Shown here one piece after another: positions 6,034 to 7,727 of a stretch of 7,727 bases of DNA (positions are counted from its first letter, which is position 1; each line of letters starts with the position of its first letter). The notes under the pieces were generated by a model. That model worked only from the letters and a program-made list of their open reading frames with translations, was not told the DNA's origin and did no database searches. The translations under genes were made by a program, and so were the position numbers. The stretch comes from Tepidiphilus sp. (GTDB lineage Bacteria > Pseudomonadota > Gammaproteobacteria > Burkholderiales > Rhodocyclaceae): the NCBI GenBank assembly GCA_028684345.1, contig JAQUGB010000079.1:1-7727 (forward strand), in the 5' to 3' direction.

Positions 6034-6065
6034 CGTTCACCCCCTGCGCTCGGCGAAGGTCGCGC

Positions 6066-6914
6066 TCACTTGTCGTAGCGGTAGAACCCTTCGCCCGTCT
6101 TGCGTCCAAGCTTGCCCGCCTCCACCATCTCGACGAGCAGCGGCGCCGGGCGGAATTTCGGATCTTTGAACCCCTCGTAGAGCACCTGCATCACCGCGAG
6201 CTCCACGTCCAGGCCGATCAGGTCGGCCAGCGCCAGCGGACCGATCGGGTGATTGCAGCCCAGTTTCATCGCCTCGTCGATCCCCTCGGCGCTCGCCAAG
6301 CCTTCCTGCAGCGCGAAGATCGCCTCGTTGATCATGGGGCACAGCAGACGATTGACCACGAAGCCCGGGCTATTTCTCACCGCCACCGGCGTCTTGCCCA
6401 GCGCCTTGGCGATCGCCTCGGCCTTCTGGTAGGTTTCGTCGGACGTCTGCAGACCGCGGATGAGTTCGACGAGCGCCATCACCGGAACCGGATTGAAGAA
6501 GTGCATACCGATGACGCGCTCCGGATTCTTGGTGGCCGCGGCGATCTTGGTAATGGAAATGGAAGACGTGTTGGATGCGAGGATCGCCTCCGGCTTGGCG
6601 AGCGCGTCGAGTTTGGCGAAGAGTTCGAGCTTGAGCGCCTCGTTCTCGCTCGCCGCCTCGATCACCAGGTCGGCCGCAGCCACGCCGTCGAGTTGGGTCA
6701 CCGTTTCGATGCGCGCGAGCGTCGCGTCTCTATCCGCCGCCGTGAGTTTCTCTTTTTTCACGAGGCGATCGAGGTTGCCAGAGATCGTGGCGCGCGCCCG
6801 TTCGAGCTGCTGCGCGGCAATGTCGAAGAGCCGCACCGAAAATCCGCTCTGGGCCGCGACCTGAGCGATGCCGCTGCCCATCGTTCCTGCACCGACGATG
6901 AAGATGGTCTGCAT
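6066..6914 (-). CDS. hbd: 3-hydroxybutyryl-CoA / 3-hydroxyacyl-CoA dehydrogenase
   Basis: Soluble NAD(P)-dependent dehydrogenase of 282 residues, the usual length of single-domain bacterial Hbd enzymes. It interconverts 3-hydroxyacyl-CoA and acetoacyl-CoA. Seen: Rossmann motif VGAGTMGSGIAQ (7-18) with D31 ending strand 2, suggesting NAD preference; SNTSSI with S117; catalytic H138 in GMHFFNPVP; E150 in ALVELI; and N188 in SPGFVVNRLL. The spacings S117-H138 (21), H138-E150 (12) and H138-N188 (50) equal those of the human enzyme. C-terminal motifs GCNHPIGPLALADLIGLD and GRKTGEGFYRY complete the family pattern. The start at 6914 (MQTIFIVGAG) follows AGAGGAG by 6 nt; the longer frame runs into the tRNA gene and is rejected. 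It lies 84 nt downstream of tRNA-Leu on the same strand and ends at the bidirectional terminator. Chain-length preference and pathway (butyrate/PHB, beta-oxidation or phenylacetate) are undetermined. Confidence 0.95.
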   Translation of the reverse strand: MQTIFIVGAGTMGSGIAQVAAQSGFSVRLFDIAAQQLERARATISGNLDRLVKKEKLTAADRDATLARIETVTQLDGVAAADLVIEAASENEALKLELFAKLDALAKPEAILASNTSSISITKIAAATKNPERVIGMHFFNPVPVMALVELIRGLQTSDETYQKAEAIAKALGKTPVAVRNSPGFVVNRLLCPMINEAIFALQEGLASAEGIDEAMKLGCNHPIGPLALADLIGLDVELAVMQVLYEGFKDPKFRPAPLLVEMVEAGKLGRKTGEGFYRYDK

Positions 6915-6998
6915 GAATGACTCCTCTTGGTGGAAGGGAAACGCCGATCGATCGTTGCAGCGTACCACAAAAATGCATCTTGCAAAATTCGGGAGACT

Positions 6999-7083
6999 TG
7001 GTGCCCGGGAAGGGACTCGAACCCCCACGCCTTGCGGCGCCAGAACCTAAATCTGGTGCGTCTACCAATTTCGCCACCCGGGC
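6999..7083 (-). tRNA. tRNA-Leu (anticodon UAG)
   Basis: An 85-nt class II tRNA with encoded CCA. The acceptor stem GCCCGGG (from 7083) pairs with CCCGGGC before discriminator A. The D-arm has AATTGGTAGACGC. The anticodon stem CCAGA/TCTGG holds the loop TTTAGGT, giving anticodon UAG (Leu, CUN family). The long variable arm has stem CGCC/GGCG with a GCAA tetraloop, as expected for leucine tRNAs. The T-arm has GTTCGAGTC. The gene lies upstream of hbd and is divergent from metG. Confidence 0.97.
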
Positions 7084-7093
7084 TGACCAAACC

Positions 7094-7099
7094 ATTATA
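7094..7099 (-). promoter_or_regulatory. -10 element for tRNA-Leu
   Basis: A perfect TATAAT on the minus strand. A start about 7 nt downstream falls on a G near 7087, leaving a 5' leader of only about four bases (GTCA) before the mature tRNA end. No good -35 is seen at 16-18 nt; TTGCGG lies upstream at too short a spacing (14 nt). Confidence 0.6.
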
Positions 7100-7101
7100 A
7101 T
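7096..7101 (+). promoter_or_regulatory. -10 element for metG
   Basis: A perfect TATAAT on the plus strand, sharing four base pairs with the minus-strand -10 within the palindrome ATTATAAT (7094-7101). The start would be near 7108-7110, giving a leader of about 25 nt. The -35 region would lie inside the tRNA gene and has no good match. Confidence 0.5.
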
Positions 7102-7134
7102 CCAAGCTCACTGCCGCAACGATCAGGACCGGAG

Positions 7135-7727
7135 ATGACCCGCAAGATTCTCGTCACGAACGCGCTGCCCTATGCCAACGGCGACATCCATCTCGGCCAC
7201 CTCGTGGGCTACGTACAGGCCGACGTCTGGGTGCGCTACCAACGCATGTGCGGGCACACGGTCCATTACGTCTGCGCCGACGACACGCACGGCACCCCCG
7301 TGATGCTGCGCGCGGAAAAAGAAGGCATCACGCCCGAAGCGCTGATCGCTCGCGTCCAGCAGGAACACGCGCGCGACTTCGCCGATTTCCTCGTCGCCTT
7401 CGATCACTACCACAGCACGCACAGCGAGGAAAACCGCTTTTTCGCCGAAGACATCTACCACAAGCTCAAGGCGGCGGGTCTGATCGAAGCGCGCGAGATC
7501 GAGCAGTTCTACGACCCGGTCAAAGGCATGTTCCTGCCGGACCGTTTCATCAAGGGAGAATGCCCGCGCTGCGGCGCGCCGGATCAATACGGCGACAACT
7601 GCGAGGCGTGCGGCGCGGCCTACTCGCCCACCGAACTCAAGAACCCCTATTCCGCCGTCTCCGGCGCCAAGCCCGTGCTCAAGAAGAGCGAGCACTACTT
7701 CTTCAAGCTCTCGGACCCCCGCTGCGT
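7135..7727 (+). CDS. metG: Methionine--tRNA ligase (C-terminus off the right edge)
   Basis: Class I aminoacyl-tRNA synthetase that charges initiator and elongator tRNA-Met with methionine in the cytoplasm. The first 197 residues are visible. Seen: TNALPYANGDIHLGH, with the HIGH motif as HLGH (19-22); VQADVWVRYQRM; CADDTHGTPVMLRAE; FDHYHSTHSEEN; FYDPVKGMFLPDRF; and a zinc knuckle with C143, C146, C156 and C159 in CPRC and CEAC, followed by YSPTEL. The four-cysteine knuckle and overall text follow E. coli MetG closely. The KMSKS motif and any C-terminal dimerisation domain are off the window. The start at 7135 has AGGA 6 nt upstream. It is divergent from tRNA-Leu, with only 51 bp between the two genes, so their promoters overlap. 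Confidence 0.97.
   Translation, partial: MTRKILVTNALPYANGDIHLGHLVGYVQADVWVRYQRMCGHTVHYVCADDTHGTPVMLRAEKEGITPEALIARVQQEHARDFADFLVAFDHYHSTHSEENRFFAEDIYHKLKAAGLIEAREIEQFYDPVKGMFLPDRFIKGECPRCGAPDQYGDNCEACGAAYSPTELKNPYSAVSGAKPVLKKSEHYFFKLSDPRC

Noticed and set aside
5985..6920. Plus-strand open frame of 311 codons after rho
   Set aside because: It begins before the bidirectional terminator, runs antisense over the whole of hbd, and shows no recognisable family.
6915..7028. N-terminal extension of the Hbd frame
   Set aside because: The first residues are translated from the 3' end of tRNA-Leu. The Rossmann start and ribosome site place the true start at 6914.
1..7727. A novel defence, mobile or biosynthetic system
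   Set aside because: Every long credible coding region belongs to a well-known core family except the CBS-pair protein. There are no repeats arrays, transposases, integrases, toxin-like small genes or composition breaks that I can see by eye.

Overview
The window is a GC-rich stretch of bacterial chromosome made up of core-metabolism and housekeeping genes. Protein character points to Proteobacteria: trxA followed by rho, an Azotobacter FdI-type 7Fe-8S ferredoxin, an E. coli-like FadD, Rho and MetG. The overall look fits a betaproteobacterium, possibly near Hydrogenophilales or Rhodocyclales, but that placement is an inference from memory and not a computed one. I saw no transposase, integrase, CRISPR array, phage gene, toxin-antitoxin pair or defence system.

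Layout from left to right. (1) Minus strand, cut by the left edge: ilvB, the large subunit of an AHAS I-type acetolactate synthase. It is preceded by a complete attenuator: promoter, valine/leucine-rich leader peptide, alternative antiterminator pairing and an intrinsic terminator. (2) Minus strand: a probable operon fdxA (ferredoxin), a 150-residue two-CBS-domain protein, and fadD (acyl-CoA ligase). (3) Plus strand, divergent from fdxA: trxA (thioredoxin), then rho (transcription termination factor). (4) A bidirectional intrinsic terminator separates rho from the convergent 3-hydroxyacyl-CoA dehydrogenase gene (hbd). (5) Minus strand upstream of hbd: tRNA-Leu(UAG) with encoded CCA. (6) Plus strand, divergent from the tRNA and cut by the right edge: metG (methionyl-tRNA synthetase).

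How the parts relate. FadD activates fatty acids to acyl-CoA and Hbd catalyses a 3-hydroxyacyl-CoA oxidation, so both serve acyl-CoA metabolism, though they are in separate transcription units. The CBS protein beside an ATP-to-AMP converting ligase could be an adenylate sensor, but this is only contextual. The ilvB leader should couple branched-chain amino acid synthesis to charged tRNA(Val/Leu) supply. Its terminator is also the only clear terminator downstream of fadD.

The points most worth a second look are regulatory. They are the ivbL-like ilv attenuator with its clustered GTA valine codons, and a perfect 8-bp palindromic -10 element between tRNA-Leu and metG that reads TATAAT on both strands. 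No wholly new multi-gene system is evident.
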